A stretch of DNA of 38,481 bases from Spirochaetota bacterium (GTDB taxonomy: Bacteria > Spirochaetota > Spirochaetia > DSM-27196 > PWMO01): the NCBI GenBank assembly GCA_009908925.1, contig JAAAOH010000370.1:1-38481 (forward strand), read 5' to 3'. The notes under the pieces were generated by a model. The model worked only from the letters and a program-made list of their open reading frames with translations. It was not told the DNA's origin and did no database searches. Positions 1 through 8,612 of the stretch are shown piece by piece (positions within the stretch are counted from its first letter, which is position 1; every line of letters starts with the position of its first letter). The position numbers were made by a program, and so were the translations under genes.

Positions 1-387
1 TTCCATGGCATGTCGGCAGCACTCGTAGCTACCACTCGCGGTCTCGAGGGCAAACTCGAAGAGCTCGTCGAGGGGGCGCTCGGCACGATCGGGGTCGTAG
101 CGATGATACGTGCCCTCCGAGTCGATGAGCTCGTAGGTGCGCTGGATCTCCAGCTCCACCCCCTTCGAGTAGAGCCGCGCGACGTATTCCTTGCTGTGTA
201 CTTGCTCGAGGTCTTCGCGAGTGATCTCCGTATCGCCGCGCGGCGCCAGGGCGGACCGAAGAAGCGGCGCTACGCGTGGCTCGCCGCGGAGGGTTTCGAG
301 GGCCTCCCGGGTCGCGTCCGGTCCGATCGGGATGGCGATCCCGTATGCGTTCAGTGCGGGTCGAGGGTGGGGGTCGTAGAGGATCAT
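1..387 (-). CDS. Histone deacetylase family protein (acetoin utilization / acetylpolyamine amidohydrolase type), N-terminal part
   Basis: This reading frame starts at ATG 387 and runs off the left edge, so only the first 129 residues are present. It opens MILYDPHPRP, followed by the conserved VHSKEYVARL motif near residue 63, both typical of the arginase/deacetylase fold of class II-like bacterial histone deacetylase homologues. These are zinc-dependent enzymes that remove acetyl groups from lysine, polyamine or related amides. The zinc ligands lie further downstream, outside the window, so activity cannot be judged. The gene starts 12 bases after the diguanylate cyclase stop and reads the same way, so it is probably the third gene of the operon. 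A TATCTT box six bases before the ATG could also give a separate leaderless transcript. Family call is firm; substrate is unknown. Confidence 0.8.
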   Translation of the reverse strand, partial: MILYDPHPRPALNAYGIAIPIGPDATREALETLRGEPRVAPLLRSALAPRGDTEITREDLEQVHSKEYVARLYSKGVELEIQRTYELIDSEGTYHRYDPDRAERPLDELFEFALETASGSYECCRHAME

Positions 388-393
388 TGGTCC

Positions 394-399
394 AAGATA
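394..399 (-). promoter_or_regulatory. Candidate -10 box for leaderless deacetylase transcript
   Basis: TATCTT lies exactly six bases upstream of the ATG at 387, and no clear Shine-Dalgarno is present. No convincing -35 box is seen, and the site overlaps the end of the preceding coding region, so this may be only an internal operon promoter. Confidence 0.35.
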
Positions 400-1416
400 C
401 TATTCGGATGCGCTTTCAGACATTCCGTTTTCGTAGGTTACGGTGCGGTTGCGGCCCCGGCGCTTGCCCTCATAGAGGGCCCTGTCGGCCTGCTCGATGC
501 ACGTTTCTATGTCCGCCTCTCCGCATGAGCTCACGCCGAGGGTGATTGACACGTTCAGCTCGAGGTCTCCATAGCGAAAGGGGGCGTTCCTGATGGCATC
601 GCGCAGTTTCTCGCCCAGTACCCGTGCACCCTCGCAGGAGGTGTCCGGCAGAAATACCAGAAACTCCTCTCCGCCCCATCGCGCGACCAGGTCCTGGCCA
701 CGAACTGCCTGCTGCATGCGTGCAGCGATCTCGCGGAGAATGTCGTCGCCGCAGTCGTGGCCGTGGAGGTCGTTTATCTCCTTGAAGTGGTCGACGTCAC
801 CAATGATGAACGAGTATGAGGATTCAGCGCGTGTTGCACGCTCGCGCTCGTACTCGGCAATGGCCATCATGTGATAGCGGTTGGCAAGCCCGGTCAACTG
901 GTCGGTACTTGCCCGCTCGAGCAGCGTCCGGTTGAACCGAGCCATCTCGGCCTGCTGTGCCTGCAGCTCGTTTTCGTGTTGCACCGAGATCAGCAGTTGC
1001 TTCGAGAGGTCGTCTACGGCCGCCTCGAGCAGTTGCTGTGCTTCCAGGGCACGGAGCTGAGCCCTGACTCTCGAGCGGACTTCGGGACCGTAGAAGGGCT
1101 TGGTGACGTAATCCACACCGCCTACCGCGAAGCCCTCCATCAGTGTTTCTTTCTCCTCCCTGGCGGTCAGGAAGATGACGGGGGTATCGCGGTACTCCGG
1201 CCGCTCCTTGAGCCTGCGGCAGACTTCCAGGCCGTCCATCTCCGGCATCATGATGTCGAGTAGAACGAGATCGAACTGCTTATGCGAGCTCTGCTCGAGC
1301 GCCTCAGCACCACTGCGGGCGAAGGCGATGCCGTAGCCATCTCCTTCGAGCTCCGATGCGACGAGTCGAATGTTGCTTGCGTTGTCGTCAACGATGAGTA
1401 TATCGTGGCGGCTCAT
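400..1416 (-). CDS. Response regulator with GGDEF diguanylate cyclase domain
   Basis: This 338-residue cytoplasmic two-domain protein makes cyclic di-GMP in response to phosphorylation. The receiver domain covers residues 5-122, with acidic pocket D10-D11, phospho-acceptor D54 and K106 all present. A linker of likely coiled coil (about 125-168) leads to the GGDEF domain (about 170-328). The active-site signature is GGEEF at 248-252, so it should be catalytic, and an RxxD product-inhibition site (R239-D242) sits five residues ahead of it. The start overlaps the stop of the upstream histidine kinase by 4 bases (ATGA), so kinase and regulator are translationally coupled and are very likely cognate partners. 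This is the WspR/PleD-like REC-GGDEF architecture. Confidence 0.95.
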   Translation of the reverse strand: MSRHDILIVDDNASNIRLVASELEGDGYGIAFARSGAEALEQSSHKQFDLVLLDIMMPEMDGLEVCRRLKERPEYRDTPVIFLTAREEKETLMEGFAVGGVDYVTKPFYGPEVRSRVRAQLRALEAQQLLEAAVDDLSKQLLISVQHENELQAQQAEMARFNRTLLERASTDQLTGLANRYHMMAIAEYERERATRAESSYSFIIGDVDHFKEINDLHGHDCGDDILREIAARMQQAVRGQDLVARWGGEEFLVFLPDTSCEGARVLGEKLRDAIRNAPFRYGDLELNVSITLGVSSCGEADIETCIEQADRALYEGKRRGRNRTVTYENGMSESASE

Positions 1417-4400
1417 CCGTCATCGCCTCCGTCATGGTCGGTCTCCGGAGCGGTGTCCAGCTCCACATCGAGGACACGCGCGAGGTGACGGAACCGGTCG
1501 AGGCCCTGCTCCATCGCGTCGATGTCGAACTCCCGCGCTGCACCGGCAAGATCATGCCCGCTTCGGGTGAGGACCTCAACACCGAACTCGCTCCCGAGGG
1601 ATTCGATCCGCTCAGCGAAACCCACGATGTCGTCGCGCATCTTTACCTCCTGGGTCCGCCGCCAATGCGGGTGTATCCGGCGTTTGATCGCTCGCCGGAG
1701 TCGTTCCCTCTCCTCACCCGAGAGTCCGGAGAGCTCGCCCTCCGGCCCACTCTCCGGACCGCCGGCGACGTCGGCGGGGTCGGCGCGGTCCGAAGCCTCG
1801 TGGGCCGCGGCGTCGTCGCGCGCGGCACGCGAGGGCGCTTCGTGGCTGTATGGCAGGTTCGGAAGGCGCACGACAAAGCGGGTTCCCTCGCCCTCACTGC
1901 TACTTGCCTCGATGGTGCCGTCCATCCGCTCGACGAGACGTTTGGTGATCGCGAGTCCCAGTCCGGTCCCTCCATAGGTTCTGCCCGTGTCACCGCGTCC
2001 CTGTGAAAACGCCTCAAACATATGCGCCTGCGTCGCCTCGGTCATGCCGATGCCGGTGTCCGTGACCGCAAGCTCGAGGTCGAAGCCGCCGTCATCTGTA
2101 GTTTGTCCGTCGAAGTCTATCTTCACCGATCCGTGCTCGGTGAATTTGATCGCGTTACCCACCAGATTGACGATGATCTGCCGGAGGCGGGCCTTGTCGA
2201 AATAGAGGACGGCAGGTACACCGGCGGCAATCGAGGACTCGAGCCGTATGCCGGCGTCGTGTGCCTGCGGCTCGAACAGAGCCGTGATGCCCGCCACGAG
2301 CTCTCGCGGGTCTTCGAGCGCCGGCGAGATGTCGAGGCGGCCCGCCTCGACCTTGGAGAGGTCGAGGATGTCACTGATGAGGCGCAGGAGCGTCTGGGCT
2401 GATTCTTCGATAGTCCCGATATAGTGATGCGCGGTAGAGTCGCTTGTGCGCCGCCGCAGAAGCTCGCCGAACCCCATGATGGCGTGGAGCGGCGTGCGTA
2501 TCTCGTGGCTGACGTTTGCCAGGAACTCGCTCTTCGCCTGACTCGCCGACTCGGCCTGGGCTTTGGCCTGTTTCAGCCGCTCCTCTATCCGGATCCGTTC
2601 GGTCACGTCGCGGGATACCGTAATGATCTCGGAGACCGACCGGCTTTTCTCGTCCCAGATGGTCTTGCTGGTGGTCTCGAACCAGGTGTAGGTGCCATCC
2701 TTACAGCGGATACGGTAGGTCACGTAGGTGATCTCCGGCCCGCTGCGTATGGTATCGTGAGATTCCTGTATCTTCGCCACATCCTCGGGGTGGAAGAGGT
2801 CGTAACAGTTGACCCCGACGAGCTCCTCCGGCTCATAGCCCAGGAGGTACCGACACGCGGGGGACACGTAGGTGTACGTGCCGTCTGCGGAGTGACGGGA
2901 AATCATGTCGGTGGCATTCTCGGCGAGCAGGCGGTACTGGCGCTCGCTCTCCACCCGTTCGGTCTCGTCGGTCTGTACGGCGACGAACCATTCGATATCA
3001 TTCCGGTCATTCAGCACCGGCGCAATTGTCTGGTTCGCATAGTAGAGCGTGCCGTCTTTGCGGCGGTTGACGATCTGCTCCCGCCACGTGCCGCCGGAAT
3101 GAATCGTCTTATGGAGCCGCGCGTAGTACTCATCCGGCAGGCGGCCGGATTTGAGCAGGCGGGGATTTTCGCCGAGGGCCTCTTCACGGGAGTACCCGGT
3201 GGTCCGCTCGAACGCCGGATTCACGTAGTGGATGGTACCGTGTGCGTCGGTGATGTAGACGGCGTGACCGGCTTCCTCCACCGCCTTGTGCAGACGCCGC
3301 AGCTCTTCCTCGATGTACTTGCGCTCCGACATATCGCGGATTGTTCCTACGATCCGCTCATCATCGGTACCCAGACCTTCGAGCCTGGCGGATATCGAGG
3401 CGGTGACGGCCCGTCCGTCCGCGGTGTGCATTTCGAGCTCATAGTCGTCGACGGTGGCTTCCGACACGAGGCGGTTGACCAGCTCGCGCTGCGCGTCCGG
3501 TTCGATGCGCAGTGCGCTGATCTCCGCGCCGACAAGCCGGGACGGTTCGTACCCGAACTTGCGAATCGAGGGACTGACGGTGATGATTCGTCCGTCGGAC
3601 TTTCGTACCTCGGCGTAGACGTCGTGGAGGCTCTCGAACATCCTGCGGTAGCGGTGCTCACTGCGGGTGAGGCGTCGCTCGGCAACCCGTCGGCGAACTA
3701 TGTTGATGAGCAGGACCGTGACAAGCACTCCGAGAACGGCGATGATCGCAGCCGCGGCGATCACCTGATTGCGGTAGCTGTACCACATCGTCTGCGGCTC
3801 GTTCATGATCCGGCTTCCGGGCGGGAGGTTGTTCATCGCGATGCCGTGGCGGGCGAGGGCGGCGTAGTCGAAGGTGAAACGGTTTGGGCTGTCGGTCACG
3901 ACCTGAATCGAATCCGCCGATTCGCCGCGCAGTACCCTCGTCATAATCTCGGCCTGGGTCTGTGCCTGGCCCTGCGCGCTCACTACCAGCCCCCCAACCA
4001 CGCCGCTGCCCAGGAATACGTCCCAGGCCGTGTAGACGGGGCTCGCCGTGTGCTCTGCAAGAAACCGTCCACCTTCGGCGTCGCTGAACACCACCTCGTC
4101 GGAGGTGCGGAAGAGCGAGAGGTTGATGACGATACTGTCGCGGGGAAGGGAAGCCAGCCGCTCACGCAGCCCGTCGCGAGAGAGACCCGCAAGGCGAATG
4201 ATCTCGATCTCGGGGGCAAAATCCTCGATCAGCCGGTCGAACTCCCGCTGGGTGATGCGTCCGGTGATGGTACTGTCGCTGACCGAGACCAGGTGTGTTG
4301 CATCGGGATGCAGCTCCATCGCGAGCTCGACCGTCCCCCGGATGTCGGCTTTTTCAGCCACGCCGGTGATATTGCGGTGCCCGGCATGGGCCCGGGGACT

Positions 4401-4823
4401 GTAATCATTGATGCCCGCGAAGACTACGGGGGTGTCTCCGAAGAGTTGCTCTCTGCTCTCCAGAAGCAGCTCGAAGGCCGGATTGTCGGTTACGGCTACG
4501 ACATCCAGGTCCTTGTCTGCGTACTTTGCCGCGAGGAGGTCACGAAACGCTGGAGCTACGCCCGCGATTTCGTATCGCTTCGCATCGAGATATTCCACAT
4601 AGATGTCGATCTCGGGAAACTGCCGGTGAAGATGTGCCTTCATGGTGGCGTTCATCGTGGCGCTCCACCGGTACTCCTCGTTGTAGGAATGAAGGATCAG
4701 CACGCGCCGAGGCCCCGATCCGGCCTGGTCCTCACCCATGGCGACTCCGGCCACGAACAGCAGAAGTACGAACAGGAGAAAGATGATGCATGTTATTCGT
4801 ACCGGTACCGCACGCAACCACAT
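1413..4823 (-). CDS. Membrane sensor histidine kinase: periplasmic ABC-substrate-binding-like sensor, three PAS domains, HisKA-HATPase
   Basis: This 1136-residue kinase has an N-terminal signal anchor (residues 8-30), then a periplasmic domain to about residue 350 resembling the ABC_sub_bind family (opens RRVLILHSYNEEYRW). A transmembrane helix follows near 352-375. Three PAS domains follow (about 385-505, 510-630, 635-755). The H-box HEIRTPLHAIMGF puts the phospho-histidine at H773. The ATPase domain shows an N-box (NLVGNAIKFTEHG), G1 (DTGIGM) and G2 (GGTGLGLAITKRL). A low-complexity Ala/Asp/Gly linker leads into a helical C-terminal segment of the kind found after kinase cores in hybrid sensors; it lacks a receiver. 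The receiver is supplied by the overlapping downstream GGDEF regulator. The periplasmic ligand cannot be named. The start has no Shine-Dalgarno. Confidence 0.95.
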   Translation of the reverse strand: MWLRAVPVRITCIIFLLFVLLLFVAGVAMGEDQAGSGPRRVLILHSYNEEYRWSATMNATMKAHLHRQFPEIDIYVEYLDAKRYEIAGVAPAFRDLLAAKYADKDLDVVAVTDNPAFELLLESREQLFGDTPVVFAGINDYSPRAHAGHRNITGVAEKADIRGTVELAMELHPDATHLVSVSDSTITGRITQREFDRLIEDFAPEIEIIRLAGLSRDGLRERLASLPRDSIVINLSLFRTSDEVVFSDAEGGRFLAEHTASPVYTAWDVFLGSGVVGGLVVSAQGQAQTQAEIMTRVLRGESADSIQVVTDSPNRFTFDYAALARHGIAMNNLPPGSRIMNEPQTMWYSYRNQVIAAAAIIAVLGVLVTVLLINIVRRRVAERRLTRSEHRYRRMFESLHDVYAEVRKSDGRIITVSPSIRKFGYEPSRLVGAEISALRIEPDAQRELVNRLVSEATVDDYELEMHTADGRAVTASISARLEGLGTDDERIVGTIRDMSERKYIEEELRRLHKAVEEAGHAVYITDAHGTIHYVNPAFERTTGYSREEALGENPRLLKSGRLPDEYYARLHKTIHSGGTWREQIVNRRKDGTLYYANQTIAPVLNDRNDIEWFVAVQTDETERVESERQYRLLAENATDMISRHSADGTYTYVSPACRYLLGYEPEELVGVNCYDLFHPEDVAKIQESHDTIRSGPEITYVTYRIRCKDGTYTWFETTSKTIWDEKSRSVSEIITVSRDVTERIRIEERLKQAKAQAESASQAKSEFLANVSHEIRTPLHAIMGFGELLRRRTSDSTAHHYIGTIEESAQTLLRLISDILDLSKVEAGRLDISPALEDPRELVAGITALFEPQAHDAGIRLESSIAAGVPAVLYFDKARLRQIIVNLVGNAIKFTEHGSVKIDFDGQTTDDGGFDLELAVTDTGIGMTEATQAHMFEAFSQGRGDTGRTYGGTGLGLAITKRLVERMDGTIEASSSEGEGTRFVVRLPNLPYSHEAPSRAARDDAAAHEASDRADPADVAGGPESGPEGELSGLSGEERERLRRAIKRRIHPHWRRTQEVKMRDDIVGFAERIESLGSEFGVEVLTRSGHDLAGAAREFDIDAMEQGLDRFRHLARVLDVELDTAPETDHDGGDDG

Positions 4824-4840
4824 AGGCGTTGACCGGGGAG

Positions 4841-4869
4841 AATATATCCTGAAACCGGGCTATGACCAA
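4841..4869 (-). promoter_or_regulatory. Promoter of the kinase/cyclase operon
   Basis: TTGGTC and TATATT are separated by 17 bases on the minus strand. Initiation would fall near 4834, giving a leader of about ten bases without a visible Shine-Dalgarno ahead of ATG 4823. Confidence 0.5.
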
Positions 4870-4913
4870 GCGCGCGCGTCGAGAATCAGGCGGGAGAAAT
4901 CCTGAAACGCATG

Positions 4914-4942
4914 TTGTGTGAATTCGAGTTAGGTGCTAAATT
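4914..4942 (+). promoter_or_regulatory. Promoter of the PAS protein, leaderless type
   Basis: TTGTGT and TAAATT are 17 bases apart. The -10 box ends six bases before GTG 4949. The GGAG in the gap (4943-4946) is also correctly spaced for an alternative in-frame GTG at 4955. Confidence 0.45.
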
Positions 4943-4948
4943 GGAGAT

Positions 4949-5740
4949 GTGGGCGTGAATGGAGGACGAGGCGGTGATCGGAGTGACAGAGTGCACAAGC
5001 AGGTTCAGAGTTCGGACACGGTACAGCGCCTCTCACATGAGCTGTTGCTGCTGCTTGCTCGATTCGCCGATGAGGACGACGAGGCGAGCGTGATACGCCT
5101 CTTCCGCGAAACGGTGAACTCGATTCACGGAAGCGAACTCATGGGTGAGTTCCGCGATCATCCCGACGGCCCCAATCTCCCGCTTGCCACGGCTCGCAGT
5201 TGCTTTGGTGGCTATCCGCTCCGGGATGCACCGCACACGCTGTCCCCCGAGATGATCACGATGCTGCGTGCCGCCGCCCACGCCGTCGCAGTCATTCTCG
5301 AGTCAAATGCGACGCGGAATGAAGTTCGTACCCGGGAGCATCGGCTCGAGCGGGACATCGAGGTGGCGACTCGCGAGCTGAGTGCTCAGACCGAGTCCTA
5401 CCGCCTCGTGCTGGACAACATGCAGGAAGCAATCTACCTGTGGGAGCTCGGCAGCGACGGCGCGCTGCGCTGCATGGAGGCCAACGCCGCCGCCTCTCGA
5501 ATGCTCGGTTACGGCCGTGACGAACTCGTGGGACTCAGACCGGCCGACCTCACCGGAGATTCTGCACGTCGCTCGGTAGCCGACTGCCTGCCGCGTCTGC
5601 ACCGCGAGTCGCGTTGCTCGTTTGCCACCGTTCACGTGGCCAGCGACGGTGCCGGCGTACCGGTGCAGGTTGAAGCATACGCACTCGCAACCGACGCGGC
5701 GTTCTACGTGGTCAGCCGTGTCCTCCGCGCCGCCGAATGA
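4949..5740 (+). CDS. Soluble GAF-like/PAS protein without output domain
   Basis: This 263-residue cytoplasmic protein has no signal peptide or membrane segment. Residues 25-110 look like a degenerate GAF-type region; about 115-145 is a charged helix, probably coiled coil. Residues 147-262 form a PAS domain with the usual LDNMQEAIYLWEL opening and ANAAASRMLGYGRDELVG core. The chain stops at the end of the PAS fold, with no kinase, GGDEF, EAL or HTH domain following, so it may act as a partner that binds another signalling protein. It is divergent from the kinase/cyclase operon across a 125-base promoter region. The start could be GTG 4949 (leaderless) or GTG 4955 (Shine-Dalgarno GGAG eight bases upstream). 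It could instead be a truncated kinase, but no kinase remnant follows. Confidence 0.8.
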   Translation: MGVNGGRGGDRSDRVHKQVQSSDTVQRLSHELLLLLARFADEDDEASVIRLFRETVNSIHGSELMGEFRDHPDGPNLPLATARSCFGGYPLRDAPHTLSPEMITMLRAAAHAVAVILESNATRNEVRTREHRLERDIEVATRELSAQTESYRLVLDNMQEAIYLWELGSDGALRCMEANAAASRMLGYGRDELVGLRPADLTGDSARRSVADCLPRLHRESRCSFATVHVASDGAGVPVQVEAYALATDAAFYVVSRVLRAAE

Positions 5741-5769
5741 GGCAGCCGCGGCGCGGGTTCCTCGCTGAG

Positions 5770-6960
5770 TCAGCCGGACAACACGTTGCGGATCGACGCA
5801 CCGAGACGCTCGATCGCCGTGCGAATGTTCTCCTCACTGTTCACGGTGAAATTGAGCCGCATGGTGGCCCGACCCGACTCCGGATCACTGTAGAAGAACT
5901 TTCCCGGAACGAAGGCAACTTTGTTCCGGATACCTTCCTCGTAGATCTTCTCCATGTCGGCCTCCGCCGGTCCCTCCGCCCAGATGAACATCCCGCCGTC
6001 GGGCTGTGTCCAGGTGAAGCTGTCGGGAAAGTGCCGTTTCATCTCTTCGAGCATGACTTCCTGCTTCGGCCGGTAGATTTCGATGATCTTCGGCAGATGC
6101 CGATCGTGGTAGCCGCCGGCGATGAACTCCGTGCAGAGCGCCTGCGTGAGGGAGCTCGTGTTGAGATCAACGCCCTGCTTCGCGATGACCAGCCACTGCC
6201 GCACGCGCTCGGGCGCCACATAGTAGCCGACGCGTAGCCCCGGTGCGAACACCTTGGAAAACGACCCGGTGTATACGACCTGCTCCGGCGCAAAGGTCTG
6301 GATCGGCGGTGCCCACTCCCCTCGGTATCGAAGCGCGCCGTAGGGATCATCCTCGATGACGAGCGTGTCGCTGCGCCTGATGATCTCCGCGACCTGTTTG
6401 CGTCGATCGAGCGACAATGTGCGGCCGGTGGGGTTCTGGAAGGTCGGGCTCAGATAGGCGAATTTCGGGTTGTGCTCGGCGATCACTCGCTCGAGTGACT
6501 CCGGGATCAGGCCGTACTCGTCGGTGTCTATCTGCACGTAGGACGGCTCGTAGGGGTTGAACGCCTGCAGCGCGCCGAGGTAGGTGGGCGCCTCCACGGC
6601 GATGTGATCACCCGGTGACACCAGTATCTTGCCCATGGCGTCGAGTACCGACTGCGAGCCGGTGGTCACGAAAACCTCGTCGGCGCCGACTTCGATGTTC
6701 TGCCCCGCAAGATGGTCGACGAGCGCTTTTCTCAGCGCCGGAAAACCCTCGGTGCGGGTGTACTGCAGCGCTTCGGTGCCGTAGTGGTCCATGGCCCGGC
6801 GGTACAGCTCGTCGATGAACTCTGTCGGGAAGGCGTCCGGGGAGGGCATCCCGCCGCCGAGCGAGATGATGTCCGGTCTCGCTGCAAGCTTGAGAATCTC
6901 CCTGATGGCGCTCGAACCCATGTTGCGGGTGCGGCCCGCGAGGAACGTGTCATGTTGCAT
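5770..6960 (-). CDS. PLP-dependent aminotransferase, class I/II (2-aminoadipate aminotransferase LysN-like)
   Basis: This 396-residue cytosolic fold-type I aminotransferase swaps the amino group of an amino acid with a 2-oxo acid. Conserved blocks include SLGGGMPSPDAFP near the N-terminus, YLSPTFQNPTGRTLS, the EDDPYGALRY segment carrying the PLP-binding Asp and Tyr, and SFSKVFAPGLRVGY with the Schiff-base lysine K236. RLNFTV near the C-terminus holds the carboxylate-binding Arg. This is the group of LysN and the kynurenine/2-aminoadipate aminotransferases and MocR C-terminal domains, but there is no GntR-like HTH. A GGAGAGG Shine-Dalgarno precedes ATG 6960. It stands alone, convergent with the PAS gene and divergent from the fucose-isomerase-like gene. 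The natural substrate is not deducible; 2-aminoadipate and branched or aromatic acids are candidates. Confidence 0.9.
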   Translation of the reverse strand: MQHDTFLAGRTRNMGSSAIREILKLAARPDIISLGGGMPSPDAFPTEFIDELYRRAMDHYGTEALQYTRTEGFPALRKALVDHLAGQNIEVGADEVFVTTGSQSVLDAMGKILVSPGDHIAVEAPTYLGALQAFNPYEPSYVQIDTDEYGLIPESLERVIAEHNPKFAYLSPTFQNPTGRTLSLDRRKQVAEIIRRSDTLVIEDDPYGALRYRGEWAPPIQTFAPEQVVYTGSFSKVFAPGLRVGYYVAPERVRQWLVIAKQGVDLNTSSLTQALCTEFIAGGYHDRHLPKIIEIYRPKQEVMLEEMKRHFPDSFTWTQPDGGMFIWAEGPAEADMEKIYEEGIRNKVAFVPGKFFYSDPESGRATMRLNFTVNSEENIRTAIERLGASIRNVLSG

Positions 6961-7009
6961 GTCCTAACCTCTCCACGTCTCACTCTAACATGAGCCTGCG
7001 TATTTGCGC

Positions 7010-7029
7010 ATCCGGCCGGTGCGCCGGAT
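7010..7029. promoter_or_regulatory. Inverted repeat in divergent promoter region
   Basis: Seven-base arms ATCCGGC and GCCGGAT are separated by six bases, between the divergent aminotransferase and fucose-isomerase-like genes. A related element (TGCGCAGGATTGT, 7040-7052) repeats part of the right arm (TGCGCCGGATTGT, 7020-7032). It could be an operator; no regulator is known. Confidence 0.3.
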
Positions 7030-7074
7030 TGTCGCCCTGTGCGCAGGATTGTGGTTCTCCCGGGCACGGGCGCA

Positions 7075-7104
7075 TTGCGGTCGGCGTCGCTCCGGGGCTA
7101 TACT
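7075..7104 (+). promoter_or_regulatory. Promoter of the fucose-isomerase-like gene
   Basis: TTGCGG and TATACT are 18 bases apart. The -10 box ends nine bases before ATG 7114, so the transcript has at most a few untranslated bases, and no Shine-Dalgarno exists. Confidence 0.55.
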
Positions 7105-7113
7105 CACCGGACC

Positions 7114-8412
7114 ATGACGATAGAGCTCATCCCCTTTTCCTCGCCCCTCCACCCGGGCTTCGACCTGGCAACGGCCCACCGCGAATTGTTCGCAGCCATC
7201 TCGGCCGAACACGAGCTTCGATTCACCGAGCCGAGCGAACTTCCGGTGCGCCCCGCAGGGGCGGCGACCACCGCCGAAGCAAATGGTGCCGCAAGCGCCG
7301 CCGACCCACCCACCACCGGGGACGCCGCCGACCTGCAGGTCGTATTCATCGCCTCGGGAGGCACGGAGAATCAGTTCGTCGATTCCTGGGACCGATTGCC
7401 GCGACCGGTCTATCTCCTCACCGACGGCAAGCACAACTCACTTGCCGCCTCCCTCGAGATTAGCGCATGGGTCCGCAGTCAGGGCGTACGCTGCGAGATC
7501 CTGCACGGTGAGCCGCACGAGGTCTCCCTGCGGCTCGCGGACCTTGCGGCGGTTGAGCGCACGCTCGGGGTGCTGTCCTCGAGCAGGATGGGTTTCATCG
7601 GTGCGCCCTCGGACTGGCTCATCGCGAGCTCGGTTGATCGTGACGTGCTCCGCAACCGCTTCGGTGCGGAGACCGAGGACGTCGACCTGGAGGATTTGTA
7701 CCGCTACATAGACGATGTGGACACGGAAGTGGCGCGGTCTGTGGCCGTGGAGCTTCGGGTGCGCAGCAGCGCCGTCGTCGAGCCGGATGATGAGGCGCTC
7801 GAGCAGGCCGCGGCGATCTATCTCGGCCTCAAGCAGCTCATAGGTGATCGGGGCCTGACCGCAGTTACGGTGCGCTGCTTCGACCTCGTTACCCGTTATC
7901 ACAACACGGGCTGTCTCGCACTCGCGCTTCTCAACGACGAAGGAATCATGGCGGGTTGCGAGGGCGATCAACAGGCGCTGTTCACCGTGGTCGCCGCGCA
8001 CGCACTCACGGGCGAGACTCCGTTTCTCGCCAACCCGGCAGCCCTCGATACGTCGGAGAACGCCGTAGAGATCGCCCACTGTATGGTGGCCACGCGGGCG
8101 GTGGGGTCTTTCAGGATTCGGAGTCACTTCGAAACGGGTATCGGCGTGGCCATTGAGGGGGACTACGAGGGCGGCGATCTGACCATCCTGCGGATCGGCG
8201 CCCGGGACCTGTCGCGGGCCTGGGTGTCGGAGGCCGAGCCGGAGACCGCCGAGCATTCCGAGGAGCGGTGTCGCACACAGCTTCGACTGAAACTGGACCG
8301 TGACGTTCGCTACTTTCTCGACGGGGCCGTCGCCAATCACCATGTCGCGGTTCGCGGTCGATGGGCCGACCGCTTCGACGCCTTCTTTGCCCGCACCGGC
8401 ATCGAGGCCTGA
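7114..8412 (+). CDS. L-fucose/L-arabinose isomerase family protein
   Basis: The 432-residue product belongs to the sugar-isomerase superfamily typified by L-fucose isomerase, cytosolic metalloenzymes that interconvert aldoses and ketoses. Support comes from the C-terminal half: RYHNTGCLALALLNDEG, then the metal-site region AGCEGDQQAL, and the family-typical closing NHHVAVRGRW. The N-terminal half is divergent, and residues about 42-75 form an Ala/Thr/Gly-rich insertion absent from typical homologues. I chose ATG 7114 because the promoter lies just upstream, so longer in-frame starts are unlikely to be transcribed. No sugar transporter or kinase is adjacent, so the substrate is open. It may equally be one of the fucose-isomerase-like proteins of unknown reaction. 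Confidence 0.75.
   Translation: MTIELIPFSSPLHPGFDLATAHRELFAAISAEHELRFTEPSELPVRPAGAATTAEANGAASAADPPTTGDAADLQVVFIASGGTENQFVDSWDRLPRPVYLLTDGKHNSLAASLEISAWVRSQGVRCEILHGEPHEVSLRLADLAAVERTLGVLSSSRMGFIGAPSDWLIASSVDRDVLRNRFGAETEDVDLEDLYRYIDDVDTEVARSVAVELRVRSSAVVEPDDEALEQAAAIYLGLKQLIGDRGLTAVTVRCFDLVTRYHNTGCLALALLNDEGIMAGCEGDQQALFTVVAAHALTGETPFLANPAALDTSENAVEIAHCMVATRAVGSFRIRSHFETGIGVAIEGDYEGGDLTILRIGARDLSRAWVSEAEPETAEHSEERCRTQLRLKLDRDVRYFLDGAVANHHVAVRGRWADRFDAFFARTGIEA
7237..7335 (+). repeat. Low-complexity in-frame insertion in isomerase-like gene
   Basis: This GC-rich stretch encodes a run of Ala, Thr, Gly, Pro and Asp between two ordinary-looking segments of the protein. It resembles insertions in several other genes of this window. 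Confidence 0.5.
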
Positions 8413-8483
8413 CCCGGGCACGCCGACACTCCAACCCCACGCGACCCCGGCCACCGCGGCACCCCACTCGAACCGGGCGCCCC

Positions 8484-8556
8484 GGCGTCCCTGCAGTCTG
8501 CAATGGTCGCCCCGCCCCGCCCGTGGCAGTCTGCAATACTGCTGAGGCGTCCCTGC
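8484..8556 (+). promoter_or_regulatory. Candidate enhancer (upstream activating) sites for sigma-54 promoter
   Basis: The near-palindrome TGCAGTCTGCA occurs at 8492-8502, and again with one change at 8525-8535, 33 bases (about three helical turns) apart. A second motif, GGCGTCCCTGC, occurs at 8484-8494 and 8546-8556. They lie roughly 80-150 bases before the start point, where bacterial enhancer-binding proteins bind. Together with the promoter they account for the 266-base gap after the isomerase-like gene. Confidence 0.45.
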
Positions 8557-8612
8557 TTCGTTCCTGGCGTCTAAGTCCCTCCCTGAAATGCGCTTATGGT
8601 GTCGGGTCTATC

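Noticed and set aside
10..528. Plus-strand frame at the left edge
   Set aside because: Antisense to the deacetylase fragment and to the cyclase C-terminus, both of which show conserved motifs.
2424..4832. 802-codon open frame on the plus strand opposite the histidine kinase
   Set aside because: It is wholly antisense to a gene with complete kinase domains and has no recognisable motif; high GC leaves long open frames on the opposite strand.
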